Assembly: GCF_900091555.1 (NCBI RefSeq)
Contig: NZ_FMCX01000009.1
Location: forward strand, 1 to 64,000
Direction of reading: 5' to 3'
Length of the DNA: 64,000 bases
Origin: Micromonospora mirobrigensis
GTDB taxonomy: Bacteria; Actinomycetota; Actinomycetes; Mycobacteriales; Micromonosporaceae
The notes below the pieces were generated by a model. It searched no databases. It saw nothing but the letters and a program-made list of their open reading frames with translations, and had not been told where the DNA came from. The position numbers and the translations under genes were made by a program. Positions 7,389 through 16,079 of this stretch are shown piece by piece. Numbering within the stretch: the stretch's first letter is position 1; every line of letters begins with the position of its first letter.

Positions 7389-9305
7389 CTACACCTCGAC
7401 CTTCACCCAGCGGGCCATCCAGAACGCCCCGACCAGCATCAGCACGACCGCCCCGACGAGCATGACCAGCCCGGCGGGGGTGGTCCAGAGCGGGCTGAGG
7501 TACTCCCGCCGGACCAGCAGCATCCAGCCGGCCAGCACGATCGGCAACGCCACCAGGATGTACGCCGACAGCCGACCCTCCGCCGACAGCGCCCGTACGT
7601 GCCGGCGCAGCCGGTCGCGCTCCCGCAGCGTCTCCACAGTGGTCTCCAGCACCTCGGCCAGGTTGCCGCCGGTCTCCCGCTGGATCCGGACCGCCATCAC
7701 CACCCAGGCCAGGTCGTCGTTGCCCACCCGGGCCGCCGCCCGGCCCAGCGCGTCGTCCAGGTCGGAGCCGAGCCGGACCTCCGCCATCGCCCGGCCCAGC
7801 TCGACGGTGAGCGGGCCGGGCGGGGAGTCCCGGACCACCCCGTCGATCGACTGGGCGAGCGAGAAGCCGGAGCGCAGCGACCCGACCACCAGGTGCAGGG
7901 CGTCCGGGAGCTGGTCGGCGAAGGAGCGGCGGCGACGCTCCTCGCGCAGCCGGCGGTACGTCAGGGTGCCCAGCCAGCCCAGCAGCGCCCCGGCCAGCGC
8001 GCCGAGGAAGCCCGCGAGCAGGCCGAGGAGCACTGCGCCGAGGAACACGGCGGTCCCGCGTACGGCGGTCCACTCGGCGGGCCGGACGGTCATCCCGGCC
8101 CGGTCCAGCCGCTGGGCGATCCGTTCCTCCCGGCCGCCGCCGCGGACCACCCGCTCGGAGAGGCCGAGCACGGCGTGGGTGAGGCCGCTCTCCGGTCGGG
8201 CCGGCGGGTCCCCGCCGTCCGGGCGGGGACCCCGGTCGGGCAGCCGGAACCGCTCGACCTGCTCGATCCGGCCGCGCCGCACCGACCCGCCCGCCCCGGT
8301 GACGGTGAGCAGCACCGCCACCAGCAGGGCGACGAAGATCAGCACGGCGAGCAGGGTGGGTCGCGGCACCGGCAGGCCGGCCAGGGTCGGTGCGGTGGAC
8401 GCGGTGGCCGGCGCGGCGGCGAAGCGTACCGGCACCTCGGTGCGGGTGCCGGCGGCGGTGACGGTCAACGCCGCCGTCGTACCGGCCAGTTCGGGGCCGA
8501 CGGTGACCGTGACGACCATCCGCCGGGGGTAGCCGGTGGCCACGGCCCGCAGCGCCCCGGTCAGCCGGGCGGCCTCGTCGACCGTACGCACGGCGCCGCC
8601 CGACCCGCGGGCCACCCTGCCCAGCGGCGTACCGGTCGGGTCTCCGCCGAGGGCGACCAGGTCGACCGGCGAGCCGGCTGGTACGGCGACCGACCCGGCC
8701 GCCGCGACCTGCCGGCCGCCCGCCACCACCAGCAGCCGGCTGCCCGGCCCGCCCGGCCCGAGCGCCACCGCGGCCCGCAGCCCGGCGCCGAGCGCGTCCC
8801 GGCCGCCGGCGCGCAGGCCGGAGACGGCGGTCCGCAGCGCGGTCCGGTCCCGGGTCGGGCGCAACAGCACCGCCGGCTCGCCACCGGTGGTGACCAGCCC
8901 GACGGCCACGTCGGCCGGGGCGGCGTCGGCCAGGGCGAGCAGCCCGGACCGGATGGCCCGCATCGGCGTGCCCGCCATGCCGGCGGCGGTGTCGACCACC
9001 ACGACCGTGGAGCGGTCGGCCGCCTCGGCGGGCGTGACGGTGACGGGCAGCAGCCAGCCGTCCCGGGTGACGGTGATCCGGTTCCCCACCGTCCCGGGCA
9101 CGTCGGCGAGGAGGCTCACCTCGCCGGGCTTCACCTCGGCGACGGTCACCGGCAGCGCGTCGGCCCGGGCGGGGGCCGCCGGGAGGAGCAGCACGCCGAG
9201 CAGGACGGCCAGGGCCGCGAGGGCACGACGGGCCACCGGGATCCCGTCCGGACGGCGGACGGCCCGGATCCTGTCGGCGCGACAGGCGGCCGGGCGGCTC
9301 ACCAC
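7389..9305 (-). CDS. tadB: TadB-like pilus platform protein with N-terminal von Willebrand A-like domain
   Basis: A 638-residue protein in two parts. After a signal-like segment (ALAALAVLLGVLLLPAAPA, residues about 28-46) comes an extracytoplasmic von Willebrand A-like domain: STVVVVDTAAGMAG, with a weak metal-site motif. A membrane helix near residue 320 leads into a TadB/T2SS-F domain (LPDALHLVVGSLRSGFSLAQ, VVMAVRIQRETGGNLAEVLE) and terminal helices. The start is GTG 9305 or GTG 9302, both overlapping the TadA stop. A later GTG just before the signal segment (V24) is also possible. Classical TadB is only about 300 residues and has no such domain. Confidence 0.85.
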   Translation of the reverse strand: MVSRPAACRADRIRAVRRPDGIPVARRALAALAVLLGVLLLPAAPARADALPVTVAEVKPGEVSLLADVPGTVGNRITVTRDGWLLPVTVTPAEAADRSTVVVVDTAAGMAGTPMRAIRSGLLALADAAPADVAVGLVTTGGEPAVLLRPTRDRTALRTAVSGLRAGGRDALGAGLRAAVALGPGGPGSRLLVVAGGRQVAAAGSVAVPAGSPVDLVALGGDPTGTPLGRVARGSGGAVRTVDEAARLTGALRAVATGYPRRMVVTVTVGPELAGTTAALTVTAAGTRTEVPVRFAAAPATASTAPTLAGLPVPRPTLLAVLIFVALLVAVLLTVTGAGGSVRRGRIEQVERFRLPDRGPRPDGGDPPARPESGLTHAVLGLSERVVRGGGREERIAQRLDRAGMTVRPAEWTAVRGTAVFLGAVLLGLLAGFLGALAGALLGWLGTLTYRRLREERRRRSFADQLPDALHLVVGSLRSGFSLAQSIDGVVRDSPPGPLTVELGRAMAEVRLGSDLDDALGRAAARVGNDDLAWVVMAVRIQRETGGNLAEVLETTVETLRERDRLRRHVRALSAEGRLSAYILVALPIVLAGWMLLVRREYLSPLWTTPAGLVMLVGAVVLMLVGAFWMARWVKVEV

Positions 9306-10666
9306 GGTCGGCCGCCGAACAACCCGGGGGGCAGCGGCACGCCGGCGTCGGCGAGGGTGTCGAGCAGCCTCGGGCGCAGCCCGGTCCAGCGTTGCGTTCC
9401 CTGGTGCCGGCCGTTCTCGTCCTGCCCGGCCCGGTGGTCGAAGACGAAGAGGTCCTGCATGGTGACCACGTCGCCCTCCATGCCGAGCACCTCGGTCACG
9501 TGGGTGACCCGCCGGGTGCCGTCCCGCAGCCGGCTCTGGTGCACGATCACGTCGACGGCGGAGGCGACCTGTTCCCGGATCGCCCGGAGCGGCAACTCCA
9601 GGCCGGCCATCAGCGACATGGTCTCCAGCCGGGCGATCGAGTCGCGGGGGCTGTTGGCGTGCACGGTGGTGAGCGACCCGTTGTGGCCGGTGTTCATGGC
9701 CTGGAGCAGGTCCAGGGCGGCGCCGTCGCGTACCTCGCCGATGACGATCCGGTCCGGGCGCATCCGCAGTGCGTTGCGGACCAGGTCCCGTACGGTGATC
9801 TCGCCCCGGCCCTCGATGTTCGGCGGGCGGGACTCCAGCCGCAGCACGTGGTTCTGCCGCAGCTGGAGCTCCGCCGCGTCCTCGATGGTGACGATCCGCT
9901 CGTCCGGCGGCAGGAAGCTGGAGAGCACGTTCAACGTGGTGGTCTTGCCGGAGCCGGTGCCGCCGCTGATCAGCACGTCCAGCCGGCCGCGTACGCAGGC
10001 GTGCAGGAACTGCGCGATCTCCGGGGTGAAGGTGCCGAAGCCGATCAGGTCGTCGACGGTGAGCGCCTCGCGGGCGAACTTGCGGATGGTCAGCATCGAC
10101 CCGTCCAGCGCGACCGGCGGCAGGACCACGTTGACCCGGCTGCCGTCGGGGAGCCGGGCGTCCACCATCGGGCTGGACTCGTCCACCCGGCGGCCCACCC
10201 GGGAGACGATCCGGTCGATCACCCGACGCAGGTGGTGCTCGTCCACGAAGGTCGCGTCGACCTGCTGGATCCGGCCGAAGCGTTCCACGAAGATCTGGTC
10301 CGGGCCGTTCACCATGATCTCGGTGACGTCCGGGTCGCGTAGCAGCGGCTCGACCGGTCCGTGGCCGAGGATCTCGTCGAGCAGTTCGGCGGCGATCCGG
10401 GCCGGGTCGGCGACGGCGAGCGGGGAGTCGTTGCGGGCCAGCACGTCGGCGATGGTGTCCCGCACCTTCTGTTCCAGGACGGCGTCGGCGGTGCGGTTGT
10501 CGTACAGCTGGGGGCCGAGGATGTCGAGCAGCTCGCGGTGCACGCGCAGCCGCAGCGCCGCGGCGCCGGAGCCCCCGGCGAGCGGGACGGTGAGCGCGCC
10601 GGAGGTCCGGCCGGGCCGGCCGGCGTCGCCGGAGTGCCGCTGCGCCAGCCGGTCGGAGAGGCTCAT
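9299..10666 (-). CDS. tadA: TadA/CpaF secretion ATPase
   Basis: A 455-residue hexameric ATPase that powers Flp pilus assembly. Visible motifs are Walker A SGGTGSGKTTTLNVL (about residues 234-248), the Asp box ERIVTIEDAAELQL, Walker B-like MRPDRIVIGEVRDGAALDLL and the His box MNTGHNGSLTTVHANSPRD. The N-terminal part matches the CpaF pattern (EILGHGPVEPLLRDPDVTEI, MVNGPDQIFVERFGRIQ). ATG 10666 overlaps the stop of the upstream CpaE-like gene as ATGA. It also overlaps tadB downstream, so it is deep inside the operon. Confidence 0.93.
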   Translation of the reverse strand: MSLSDRLAQRHSGDAGRPGRTSGALTVPLAGGSGAAALRLRVHRELLDILGPQLYDNRTADAVLEQKVRDTIADVLARNDSPLAVADPARIAAELLDEILGHGPVEPLLRDPDVTEIMVNGPDQIFVERFGRIQQVDATFVDEHHLRRVIDRIVSRVGRRVDESSPMVDARLPDGSRVNVVLPPVALDGSMLTIRKFAREALTVDDLIGFGTFTPEIAQFLHACVRGRLDVLISGGTGSGKTTTLNVLSSFLPPDERIVTIEDAAELQLRQNHVLRLESRPPNIEGRGEITVRDLVRNALRMRPDRIVIGEVRDGAALDLLQAMNTGHNGSLTTVHANSPRDSIARLETMSLMAGLELPLRAIREQVASAVDVIVHQSRLRDGTRRVTHVTEVLGMEGDVVTMQDLFVFDHRAGQDENGRHQGTQRWTGLRPRLLDTLADAGVPLPPGLFGGRPW

Positions 10667-11838
10667 CGGTTGACCGCCCGGCCGAGCCGGTCGCGCAGTC
10701 CGCGCCCGCCGCGGGCGGGCCGGCCCGGGTCGGCGATCTGCTGCTGGGCCAGTTCCCGCACGGCCCGGCTCACCGGGTGGGTCGGTTTGTCCAGCACGAT
10801 GGGCACTCCGCGGTTGATCGAGATCGGCACGTCACGGCTCGACGGGATGTGCGCGGCGGTCGGCGTACGCAGCACCCGGTCCACGTCGGCGGCGGTCAGC
10901 CCGACCCGGGCGTCGCTGCGGTTGAGCACCACCAGCCGGGCCTCCCGGCGCAGGCCGAGCAGGTCGAGCATGTCCATGGCGACCCGCAGGTTCTTCAGCG
11001 CGGGCACGTCGGGGGTGGCGACCAGCACCTGCACGTCGGAGACGTCGAGCGCGGCCAGCACCGCCTCGGAGAAGGCCGGGGGCGTGTCCACCACGACGTA
11101 GTCGAACATCGTCCGGACCGCGGCGAGCAGCCGGCCGGCCAGCTCCCGGCCGATCCGCTCGGCGTCGGTGGGGCTGACCGGCGCGAGCAGCGTCTGCACC
11201 CCCGCCTTGTAGGGGGTGAGCAGTGCCCGGACCAGCGTGTCGTCGACGTGTTCGGCGTTCAGCGCGTCGCCGATGCCGCGCTCCGGCACCAGCTGGAGCA
11301 TGATCCCCACGTCGCCGAAGGCGAGGTCGAGGTCGACCAGGCAGACGTTGTGCCGGCCGCCGTCGGCCAGCGCCACCGCCAGGTTGGTGGCGAGGGTGGA
11401 CTTGCCGCAGCCGCCCTTGGCGGAGAAGACCGTCACGACCCGGGCCGCCGGCTCGTCCGGCTGGTCTGCCGCCACCGCGCCGCGCAGGTGCCGGGACACC
11501 TCCCGGGATCGGGCGCAGGCGGCCCGCACGGCCGCGGTGTCCCGGGCGTCCACCACGTCGCGTACGCCGGCGCGCAGCGCCCGCCCGAGGGTGTCCACGT
11601 CCAGCCGCTCGCGCAGCAGCAGCACGCCCAGCGCCGGTCGGGTGAGCCGTTGCCGCTCGGCGAACTCCAGCGCGGTCCGGGCGTCGGTGCCGGGGCCGAA
11701 GAGCACCAGGGGCTCGACGTGCTGGTCGGCGAGGAGCCGCTCGGCGTCCTCCAGCCGGCTGACGGTGAGCACGCCGGGGCCGAGCTGGGCGGCGAGGTGG
11801 CCGCTCCAGCGGCGGTCGGGTTCGAAGAGGATGGTCAT
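10663..11838 (-). CDS. cpaE: CpaE/TadZ-like localisation ATPase
   Basis: A 391-residue protein. Residues 1-115 look like an atypical receiver (TILFEPDRRWSGHL, PLVLFGPGTDARTALEFAER) without the phosphorylation site. Residues about 135-390 are a MinD/ParA-type ATPase with deviant Walker A FSAKGGCGKSTLATNLAVAL and the switch region VVVDTPPAFSEAVLAALD. In other systems TadZ/CpaE places the pilus machine at a cell pole. It lies between the CpaB-like gene (6-base gap) and tadA (4-base overlap). Confidence 0.88.
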   Translation of the reverse strand: MTILFEPDRRWSGHLAAQLGPGVLTVSRLEDAERLLADQHVEPLVLFGPGTDARTALEFAERQRLTRPALGVLLLRERLDVDTLGRALRAGVRDVVDARDTAAVRAACARSREVSRHLRGAVAADQPDEPAARVVTVFSAKGGCGKSTLATNLAVALADGGRHNVCLVDLDLAFGDVGIMLQLVPERGIGDALNAEHVDDTLVRALLTPYKAGVQTLLAPVSPTDAERIGRELAGRLLAAVRTMFDYVVVDTPPAFSEAVLAALDVSDVQVLVATPDVPALKNLRVAMDMLDLLGLRREARLVVLNRSDARVGLTAADVDRVLRTPTAAHIPSSRDVPISINRGVPIVLDKPTHPVSRAVRELAQQQIADPGRPARGGRGLRDRLGRAVNR

Positions 11839-11844
11839 CGCGGC

Positions 11845-12627
11845 CTACCGGAACAGGGTCCGGTTGTCGACCCCGGCGTCGGCGTCGACGTCGGAGTTGG
11901 CGCCCAGCAGGCCGATGTTCAGCTCCCCGCCGAGGGCTACCGCGTGGGCCAGCCGCTCGGCGTCGACCTGGTTCAGCCCGAAGGTCACCGACAGCTCGTC
12001 GTTGGCGCCCGGGGCTGGCGCGCCGACCCCGCCGCCCGCGGTCTCCGTCGGGGCCGGACCCACCGAGATCACCTCGACGTCGGTCATCAGCAGCCGGGTG
12101 ACGCTGTTGACCGTGCGTCCCTTCTCCAGCCCGGCCCCCGACACCACGTCCCGTTTGTCGGGGTCCACCGGCGTGTACGTGTAGAAGATGGCGACCCGTG
12201 TGCCGGCCTTCACCGACGCCGGGCCGAACACCGTGGACCGGACCCGGGCGGTGATGGCGAGCTGGCCGTCGGGGATGGCCAGCCCGGTGCCGTCGCCGAC
12301 GGCCGTGCCGAACATGACCCGCAGCAGCAGCTGGCCGCGCTGCACGACGGCGGTGGTGACCAGGGTGTCCAGGTCGCCGCCGACCCGGTCGAGCACCCCG
12401 TCGGGGAGGGTCTCCACCGGCATCCGGACCTGCCGCAGGTAGCCCTTGTCGCGCAGCTGCCGGCCGGAGGTGCCGGCCGGGATCTGCTTGTCGGCGACGA
12501 GCACCGTGCGGGCCTGCTTGCCCTCGACGGCCCGGGCGTCGGCGGTCCGAAGGTAGAGCATGATCGCGCCGGTGCCCACGGCCGCCAGCACGATCGAGAT
12601 CAGCACCGGGATGATGCGTCGGGTCAT
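11845..12627 (-). CDS. cpaB: CpaB/RcpC-like Flp pilus assembly protein
   Basis: A 260-residue protein. Residues 5-25 form an N-terminal membrane anchor (IIPVLISIVLAAVGTGAIML). A SAF domain follows at residues about 40-105 (VLVADKQIPAGTSGRQLRDK, VVQRGQLLLRVMF), then an RcpC/CpaB C-terminal domain (RVAIFYTYTPVDPDKRD, VTRLLMTDVEVISVG). In Gram-negative Tad systems it sits near the secretin. There is no secretin gene here, as expected in a monoderm, so it would act at the outer face of the membrane or in the wall. ATG 12627 begins 36 bases after the TadG-like gene. Confidence 0.85.
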   Translation of the reverse strand: MTRRIIPVLISIVLAAVGTGAIMLYLRTADARAVEGKQARTVLVADKQIPAGTSGRQLRDKGYLRQVRMPVETLPDGVLDRVGGDLDTLVTTAVVQRGQLLLRVMFGTAVGDGTGLAIPDGQLAITARVRSTVFGPASVKAGTRVAIFYTYTPVDPDKRDVVSGAGLEKGRTVNSVTRLLMTDVEVISVGPAPTETAGGGVGAPAPGANDELSVTFGLNQVDAERLAHAVALGGELNIGLLGANSDVDADAGVDNRTLFR

Positions 12628-12663
12628 GGTGTGGTGCTCCCCTGCCGTTTCATGGTTGCTGGC

Positions 12664-13725
12664 TCAGCCGACGGGCGTGACGATCCGGGCGCCCAGGTCC
12701 GGGCCGCCGATCACCCCGCCGCCGGGCACGATGGTGCGGGTGAAGTAGCCGGAGACGCAGCTGGTGGCGGTGCCGGCGCAGGCCGGCCCGGTCTCGATCC
12801 CGGCCCCGGGCAGCCGCCAGCCGGTGACCACGAACGCCGCCACGCCGGACACGGTGTACTCGGCGTTGCCGCCGCTGCCGCTGACGGCGCCGAAGACCGG
12901 CACCAGGATGGGCCGGCCGGCCCGGGCCAGGTCGTCCAGGTCGGTGTTCCGGCACCCGGTGGGCGTGCGGTCGCCGGTGTCGACGGGGTAGTCGCGGCCC
13001 ACCGTGACGGCAAGCCGGCAACCGGTGGCCGCGTCGGTCAGCCAGCGGAAGCCGCCCGGCCCGCCGCCGGTGCCGCCGCCCGGCGCGCAGGTCGTCGAGG
13101 CGGTCTCGTCGTACACCGGGAAGGAGCGTTCGACGCCGTCCGGGGTGCGGCCGTACCGGTTCCAGTCGCAGGCGGAGAAGGCGAGCGGCAGCACGGTCGC
13201 CGCCGCCGGGGCGCCCCAGGCCGTCCGGGCACAGGTGCTCACGCGTACGCCGTCGAACTCGTCCAGCACCGCCTGGGCGAAGACCGGCGGCAGCACGGTG
13301 GTGCCGTCCCGCTGCCGGGTGCCGGTGTGCACCTCGACGTACGGGCCGGTGGCCGGGGCGGGCCGGACGCAGTCGGTCAGCGAGCCGGTCGGCGCCGGGC
13401 AGTCGCCCAGCCCGACGCGCGGCCCACAGACGTCCGCCGCGGCGACCCCGTCGTTCGCGTTCCGCCCGGCGTACGCCTCGGCGAGGTCGTCGGCGGGCAC
13501 CGAGGCGCAGCCGTCCGGGGCGACCGCGCAGCGCTGCGCGACCCGGACGGCGGCGGCGTCGGCCCCGCCCTGGAGCTGCGCCCGCTCGACGTAGAGGTTG
13601 CCCACGTCGACGACCAGCGCCGCGAGCCCGAGCAGGACGCCCGAGCCGAGCAGCAGCGCCACGATCACCGCGACCCCGCCACGGTCGGCTGCCCTTCGCG
13701 GTCGGCGGCCGGCGGGCCCGCTCAC
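12664..13725 (-). CDS. TadG-like pseudopilin/secreted pilus-locus protein
   Basis: A protein of 353 residues if it starts at GTG 13725, which overlaps the TadE stop as GTGA. A GTG two codons earlier (13731) is equally readable. A basic N-terminus is followed by a membrane helix (VAVIVALLLGSGVLLGLAAL) and the TadG-type segment VVDVGNLYVERAQLQGGADA. The rest (from residue about 60) is extracytoplasmic and holds many Cys residues (RCAVAPDGCA, CGPRVGLGDCPAP), probably disulfide-bonded. It lacks a clear von Willebrand A domain; that domain sits in the TadB-like protein instead. Its role in the pilus is by position and N-terminal pattern. Confidence 0.75.
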   Translation of the reverse strand: MSGPAGRRPRRAADRGGVAVIVALLLGSGVLLGLAALVVDVGNLYVERAQLQGGADAAAVRVAQRCAVAPDGCASVPADDLAEAYAGRNANDGVAAADVCGPRVGLGDCPAPTGSLTDCVRPAPATGPYVEVHTGTRQRDGTTVLPPVFAQAVLDEFDGVRVSTCARTAWGAPAAATVLPLAFSACDWNRYGRTPDGVERSFPVYDETASTTCAPGGGTGGGPGGFRWLTDAATGCRLAVTVGRDYPVDTGDRTPTGCRNTDLDDLARAGRPILVPVFGAVSGSGGNAEYTVSGVAAFVVTGWRLPGAGIETGPACAGTATSCVSGYFTRTIVPGGGVIGGPDLGARIVTPVG

Positions 13726-14135
13726 TGGCACGGCATGACTCCCCGGCCGGTGAGGGTCACCGCGCCGTCGAAGCCGCCGCCGAGCAGGCCCACCGGGGTG
13801 ACGAAGGTGAACCGGTGGGTGACGGTCACCTCCGCGTCCCGGGTGAGGTCCGGGCCGGAGCAGCGCTGGTTCAGGGCGACCTGCACGTCGTCGCCGGCGA
13901 CGAGCCGGGCGCGCGGGGCCGGGTCACCGCCGAAGGAGGCCACCCGCGCGCCTTCGCGGGCCGCCTCGGTGACGGTGATCTGCTGGTTGAGCAGCCGTCC
14001 GAAGTCGATGATCCCGAAGACGAGCAGGAGGAGCAGGGGCAGCACGAGCGCCATCTCGACGGCGGCTGCGCCTTGGTCGGCGCGACATCGGTCCCGCTCG
14101 GACACCGGCCCGGGCACGGGTCGGCCTCGGCTCAC
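13722..14135 (-). CDS. TadE-like minor pseudopilin
   Basis: A 137-residue protein with the TadE signature: a short basic leader, a processing-type segment GAAAVEMALVLPLLLLLVFG with Glu at +5 of the expected cleavage site, then IIDFGRLLNQQITVTEAARE. The remaining 80 residues are a small extracytoplasmic domain. The start is GTG 14135, sharing one base with the Flp stop codon. TadE-like pilins are cut by the same prepilin peptidase as Flp and are thought to prime or cap the fibre. Confidence 0.85.
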   Translation of the reverse strand: MSRGRPVPGPVSERDRCRADQGAAAVEMALVLPLLLLLVFGIIDFGRLLNQQITVTEAAREGARVASFGGDPAPRARLVAGDDVQVALNQRCSGPDLTRDAEVTVTHRFTFVTPVGLLGGGFDGAVTLTGRGVMPCQ

Positions 14136-14326
14136 TAGCAGGCTGCCCGCTGGGTGATCTGACGGCAGGCCTGGCCGAGGCGGTCCTGGATGTTGCCGCC
14201 GATGGCGAAGTAGAGGGCGACCACGCCGCCGACGACCAAGGCGAGGATCAGGGCGTACTCGACGGCGCTGGCGCCACGGTCGCGCGTCTGGTGCCAGGCC
14301 ATGACGCGGTGGATGAACTCAAGCAT
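14135..14326 (-). CDS. flp: Flp/Fap-type major pilin
   Basis: A short gene of 63 residues starting at ATG 14326, with GGAG 8 bases upstream. It has a basic leader ending in RDRG, then ASAVEYALILALVVGGVVAL. This is the Flp motif: cleavage after Gly, Glu at +5 and Tyr at +6, and a hydrophobic helix. The mature pilin would be only about 45 residues. Two cysteines lie in the C-terminal 15 residues (QACRQITQRAAC). As the first gene of the minus-strand run 14326-6477 it is probably the most highly expressed, and its promoter should lie in 14327-14523. Confidence 0.92.
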   Translation of the reverse strand: MLEFIHRVMAWHQTRDRGASAVEYALILALVVGGVVALYFAIGGNIQDRLGQACRQITQRAAC

Positions 14327-14523
14327 CGGGTAGCTCCAAGGGGGGATGCGCGTCGTCGTGACCGCGTGCAGGTTGTTGACGTGCAACAAGGAACGAGACG
14401 AGTTTTCCTGCAGGTGGGCAGGGGTGTCAATCCCATCGGTGGGACCGGCCGACCCCGGCCGATCGCCGACGACGACTACACCTAAACCCGCCGATCGCCT
14501 GAATTCGATTTCACCCGATCGAC
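14327..14523. other. Intergenic leader region upstream of the Flp operon
   Basis: About 200 bases between the pilin start and the 3' end of the prepilin peptidase gene. It is visibly AT-richer than its surroundings (TGCAACAAGGAACGAG and GAATTCGATTTCACC). It should hold the Tad operon promoter on the minus strand. I see no confident -35/-10 pair or hairpin in it. Confidence 0.4.
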
Positions 14524-15264
14524 CTATCGCGCTCCGGTGACGACCACCGCGATCAGGGCCGCCGCCAGCATCGCCGGCCCGTACGGCACCAGCGTCTTCC
14601 GGCCGGCCCCGCGCAGCAGCACCAGGCCGATGACCAGGGGCAGGTTCAGCAGTGGGGCGAGCACCACCCCGGCCGCGGCCGGGAACCAACCGAGCCAGCC
14701 GAGGTACATCCCGAGCACGGCGCCGAGCTTGACGTCGCCGAAGCCGAGCTGGGAGCGGGGCAGCAGCGCGAGTGTCAGGTAGCCGACTGCGGAGCAGAGC
14801 GCGGCGATGCCGGCGTGCAGCAGGGGCGTCCCGTCGCGCTCCACCAGCGCCGCCAGGCCCAGCAGCGCCGCACCGCCGAGGAACGCCGCGCCGACCAGTG
14901 GATCGGGCAGTCGCAGCACCGCGAGGTCGACCAGGGCGAGCGGCACGGCGAGGGCGCCGAGCAGCAGAAAGGCCGGCAGGGCCGGGACCGGCCCGACCGC
15001 GATGGTGAGGAGCACCAGCACGGCCACGGTGAGCGGCACGGTGATCCACCATCCGGGGCGGGGTCGCCGGCCGCAGGCGGGGCAGGGTCCGGCGGCCCGC
15101 CACCAGTGCGGACGCATCGCGTCGCAGTCGGGGCAGGCGGTGCGCCAGGGCGGCTGCGGGGTGCCGTCGGGCCACTCGACGGCGTACCGCTCGACCAGGC
15201 CGGGCAGGAGCAGGCCCCAGCCCGCGCCGGCGAGCGCGACGGCGGCGAGGAGGGGGAGCGGCAC
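14524..15264 (-). CDS. Type IV prepilin peptidase (A24 family)
   Basis: A 246-residue polytopic membrane protease. It has two Cys pairs in an N-terminal cytoplasmic loop (TACPDCDAM and GPCPACGRR), as in full-length PilD-like enzymes. The two catalytic Asp motifs are ALVDLAVLRLPDPLVG and GFGDVKLGAVLG. It would cut the Flp and TadE-like leaders. The open frame can begin at GTG 15309, but that codon lies inside a perfect palindrome (15302-15316). GTG 15264, just before the first hydrophobic helix, is preferred. It is co-directional with the Tad operon but separated from it by 197 bases. Confidence 0.85.
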   Translation of the reverse strand: MPLPLLAAVALAGAGWGLLLPGLVERYAVEWPDGTPQPPWRTACPDCDAMRPHWWRAAGPCPACGRRPRPGWWITVPLTVAVLVLLTIAVGPVPALPAFLLLGALAVPLALVDLAVLRLPDPLVGAAFLGGAALLGLAALVERDGTPLLHAGIAALCSAVGYLTLALLPRSQLGFGDVKLGAVLGMYLGWLGWFPAAAGVVLAPLLNLPLVIGLVLLRGAGRKTLVPYGPAMLAAALIAVVVTGAR

Positions 15265-15301
15265 CGCCGAATGGTAGACCGGCGGGAATATCCGAGGCTT
15301 C

Positions 15302-15316
15302 CCGTACACTGTACGG
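15302..15316. promoter_or_regulatory. 15-base perfect palindrome between divergent genes
   Basis: The sequence CCGTACA-C-TGTACGG is a perfect 7+1+7 inverted repeat. It lies between the divergent starts of the prepilin peptidase (15264) and the DUF5701 gene (15344). It has the size and symmetry of a dimeric repressor operator and could cover promoters in both directions. No cognate regulator is encoded next to it. Confidence 0.5.
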
Positions 15317-15343
15317 TAGAGGGTACGACCAAGGGAGGCCGCC

Positions 15344-16009
15344 GTGACCGCACCGTTCGGCGCCGGAACCGAGTTCGACCGTCAGGTCGCCACACTGATC
15401 GCCAAGGGCTACCCGGAGCTGGCCGGGCTGAGCACCGACGGGTTCACCGAGCTGGTCACGCCGCTGCGGGCGGTCGCGCTGGACCGGGCCGCCGCGCTGC
15501 CGGCGCCCACCCCGGACCGGGTGCCGTTCGTGCTGGTGGTGACCCGGGAGCTGATCGGGGTCGACGAGCGCCTGGCCCGCACCGCGCTGGCCGGCAAGCG
15601 CAACCCGAAGCCCGGCGTCCGGGACAGGAACTTCCCCGACAAGGACCTGCCGACCTTCGACCCGATCAAGGAGCTGGAGGTGCCGGCCGGGCCGGCGTAC
15701 CTGCTCTTCGAGGTGGATCGCGGTGCCGACCTGGTCAACCTCGCGCCGGCCGCCGCGGTGGAGGCGCTGGCCGGGCGGGACCGGCTGCCGATCAGCATCG
15801 ACGAGGGCATCGCCCTGGTCACCCAGCACCCCGCCGCGCTGGAGAAGAACAAGTGCTTCTCCCTGGTCGGGTCGCGCTGCGGTGACCGGCGGGTGCCCGC
15901 GCTCTGGATCAGCCAGAACGCGCCCAAGCTGGGCTGGTGCTGGTACGGCAACCCGCACACCTGGCTCGGTTCCGCCTCCGCCCACCCCGTCCGCGCCGGC
16001 CTCGGCTGA
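15344..16009 (+). CDS. DUF5701 family protein
   Basis: A 221-residue protein, start GTG 15344 with GGGAGG about 8 bases upstream. The pattern EFDRQVATLIAKGYPELAGL, VPFVLVVTRELI, AYLLFEVDRGADLVNLAP and CFSLVGSRCGDRRVPALWIS fits a conserved actinobacterial family that I recall as DUF5701. No catalytic motif or membrane segment is visible, so it is probably a cytosolic protein of unknown function. It is a single-gene unit: an operator-like palindrome precedes it and a strong hairpin follows at 16024. Confidence 0.75.
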   Translation: MTAPFGAGTEFDRQVATLIAKGYPELAGLSTDGFTELVTPLRAVALDRAAALPAPTPDRVPFVLVVTRELIGVDERLARTALAGKRNPKPGVRDRNFPDKDLPTFDPIKELEVPAGPAYLLFEVDRGADLVNLAPAAAVEALAGRDRLPISIDEGIALVTQHPAALEKNKCFSLVGSRCGDRRVPALWISQNAPKLGWCWYGNPHTWLGSASAHPVRAGLG

Positions 16010-16023
16010 CCCGAACACCTCCC

Positions 16024-16065
16024 GGGAAGTTGCTGCCTCGGCACCGATCCAGGCAGCAACTTCCC
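16024..16065 (+). terminator. Strong hairpin after the DUF5701 gene
   Basis: A perfect 15-base-pair stem (16024-16038 with 16051-16065, arm GGGAAGTTGCTGCCT) with a 12-base loop, 15 bases after the stop codon. It lacks a U-run, as is common for actinobacterial terminators. Confidence 0.75.
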
Positions 16066-16079
16066 CGAAGTTGCCACCC

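Noticed and set aside
6465..10673. 1402-codon plus-strand frame across tadC, tadB and tadA
   Set aside because: Composition is His/Gln/Arg/Gly-rich and unlike any family; the minus-strand Tad genes explain the region fully.
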